64,000 bases of DNA from Odiellus spinosus. Its lineage: Eukaryota > Arthropoda > Arachnida > Opiliones > Phalangiidae. The DNA lies in NCBI GenBank assembly GCA_963920705.1, contig OY987228.1:682001-746000 (forward strand), given 5' to 3'. How positions within the stretch are numbered: the stretch's first letter is position 1; each line of letters starts with the position of its first letter. The position numbers were made by a program, and so were the translations under genes. Below the pieces are notes generated by a model. It searched no databases. It was given only the letters and a program-made list of their open reading frames with translations, and was not told the origin of the DNA. Below, piece by piece: positions 63,601-64,000 of this stretch.

Positions 63601-64000
63601 TGTAAATCTATACTTGGAAAATTTGTGGATCTATACTTTAAAAATTTGTGGATCTATACTAGGAAAATTTGTGGATCTGTACTTGGAAAATTTTTAAATC
63701 TATACTCGGAAAATTTGTAAATCTATCCTTGGAAAATTTTTAAATCTATACTTGGAAAATTTGTAAATCTATACTTGGAAAATTTGTAAATCTATACTTG
63801 GAAAATTTTTAAATCTATACTTGGAAAATTTGTAAATCTATACTTGGAAAATTTGTAAATCTATACTTGGAAAATTTTTAAATCTATACTTGGAAAATTT
63901 GAAAATATATTCTTGGAAAATTTGTAAATCTATACTTGGAAAATTTGTAAATCTATACTTGGAAAATTTGTGGATCTATACTTTAAAAATTTGTGGATCT

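Larger units (their letters stand above)
1..64000 (+). repeat. 23-bp satellite array filling the entire window
   Basis: Every stretch I read is a head-to-tail 23-bp monomer: core ACTTGGAAAATTTGT, then GG or AA, then ATCT and a variable last pair (CT, GT, AT or AC). A-type monomers carry about 22% G+C and G-type about 35%. All monomers lie in the same orientation, with no inversion, no mobile-element insertion and no unique spacer. Most are exactly 23 bp. Occasional 22-bp monomers come from 1-bp losses in the A/T tract or next to it, and a few 24-bp and 15-bp monomers also occur. Both window edges fall inside the array, so its true length exceeds 64 kb. The length and higher-order structure fit eukaryotic satellite DNA; chromosomal location and species cannot be read from the sequence. 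I do not recognise the monomer as a named satellite. Confidence 0.98.
51700..64000 (+). repeat. Satellite domain VI, interleaved P and Q HOR modules
   Basis: Two module types alternate. P starts are readable at 53,104, 56,635 and 61,063 (each with GTATTTAGAAAATTTG). Q starts are at 55,045, 57,956, 59,473 and 62,958 (each with CTTCCAAAATTTG and two GTGGACCTCTTC monomers). The order is P Q P Q Q P Q. Offsets are P 3,531 and 4,428; Q 2,911, 1,517 and 3,485. A GGGGAGTTTG monomer recurs at 52,401, 53,680, 55,633, 56,981, 58,544, 60,061, 61,639 and 63,546. Differences between module copies are mainly whole-monomer deletions, with very few substitutions. The final segment continues past the window edge, in register with 60,048-60,515. 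Confidence 0.88.

Noticed and set aside
1..64000. CRISPR array
   Set aside because: Repeats are contiguous with no unique spacers. Apparent spacers are just neighbouring monomers, and no cas genes are present.
1..64000. Plasmid-type iterons or DnaA boxes, since AGATCCACA on the minus strand resembles the box TTATCCACA
   Set aside because: It differs from the consensus at two of nine positions and is repeated over a thousand times. No replication genes or AT-rich unwinding element are distinguishable, and 64 kb of iterons without any gene is not plausible for a replicon.
1..64000. CENP-B box or telomere repeat inside the monomer
   Set aside because: The monomer has no TTCG...CGGG arrangement and no TTAGGG-like or TTTAGGG-like run, so neither known motif is supported.

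Overview
The whole 64,000-base window is one uninterrupted tandem array of a roughly 23-bp AT-rich satellite monomer, all in one orientation. That is about 2,780 monomers, and both window edges lie inside the array. I found no protein-coding gene, RNA gene, transposon, CRISPR array, promoter or unique-sequence stretch. An array this long with higher-order structure points to eukaryotic heterochromatin (centromeric, pericentromeric, subtelomeric or a knob). I cannot name the species or the chromosomal location from the sequence.

The monomer begins ACTTGGAAAATTTGT (positions 1-15). Next comes a diagnostic dinucleotide, GG or AA (16-17), then ATCT (18-21), then a variable pair CT, GT, AT or AC (22-23). 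I call the two classes G-type (GTGGATCT, contains a GATC site) and A-type (GTAAATCT, no GATC). Rarer variants replace GGAAAA with GGTTAA, GGGGAA, TCGGGA, CTGAAA, AGGAAA or ATGGAA at the front of the monomer. Runs of G-type and A-type monomers in fixed order, plus these rare variants, form higher-order repeats (HORs).

Layout: (I) 1 to about 29,990 is a family built on a 20-monomer, 459-bp unit and larger mosaics of about 1,032, 1,057-1,079, 1,125-1,148 and 1,607-1,630 bp. It is marked by the ACTCTG monomer and, in most units, the GGTTAA/GGGGAA pair. (II) About 29,990-33,290 is a transitional block with 1,952-, 2,273- and 321-bp copies. (III) About 33,290-34,895 is an A-type-rich 803-bp tandem pair with the most diverged monomers. 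(IV) About 35,590-40,985 holds three nearly identical copies of a 1,793-bp HOR, followed by a 414-bp doublet. (V) About 41,520-51,700 has nested 712-, 1,149-, 1,541- and 2,184/2,207-bp duplications. (VI) About 51,700-64,000 interleaves two long HOR modules, which I call P and Q.

Many open reading frames exist, but they are by-products of the repeat. Twenty-three is not a multiple of three, so all three forward frames of G-type monomers read the same 23-residue peptide. Each plus-strand frame normally ends at the TAA of the first A-type monomer in the right register. The biological interest is the HOR architecture: nested tandem duplications, precise whole-monomer indels, and displaced copies up to about 20.6 kb apart.
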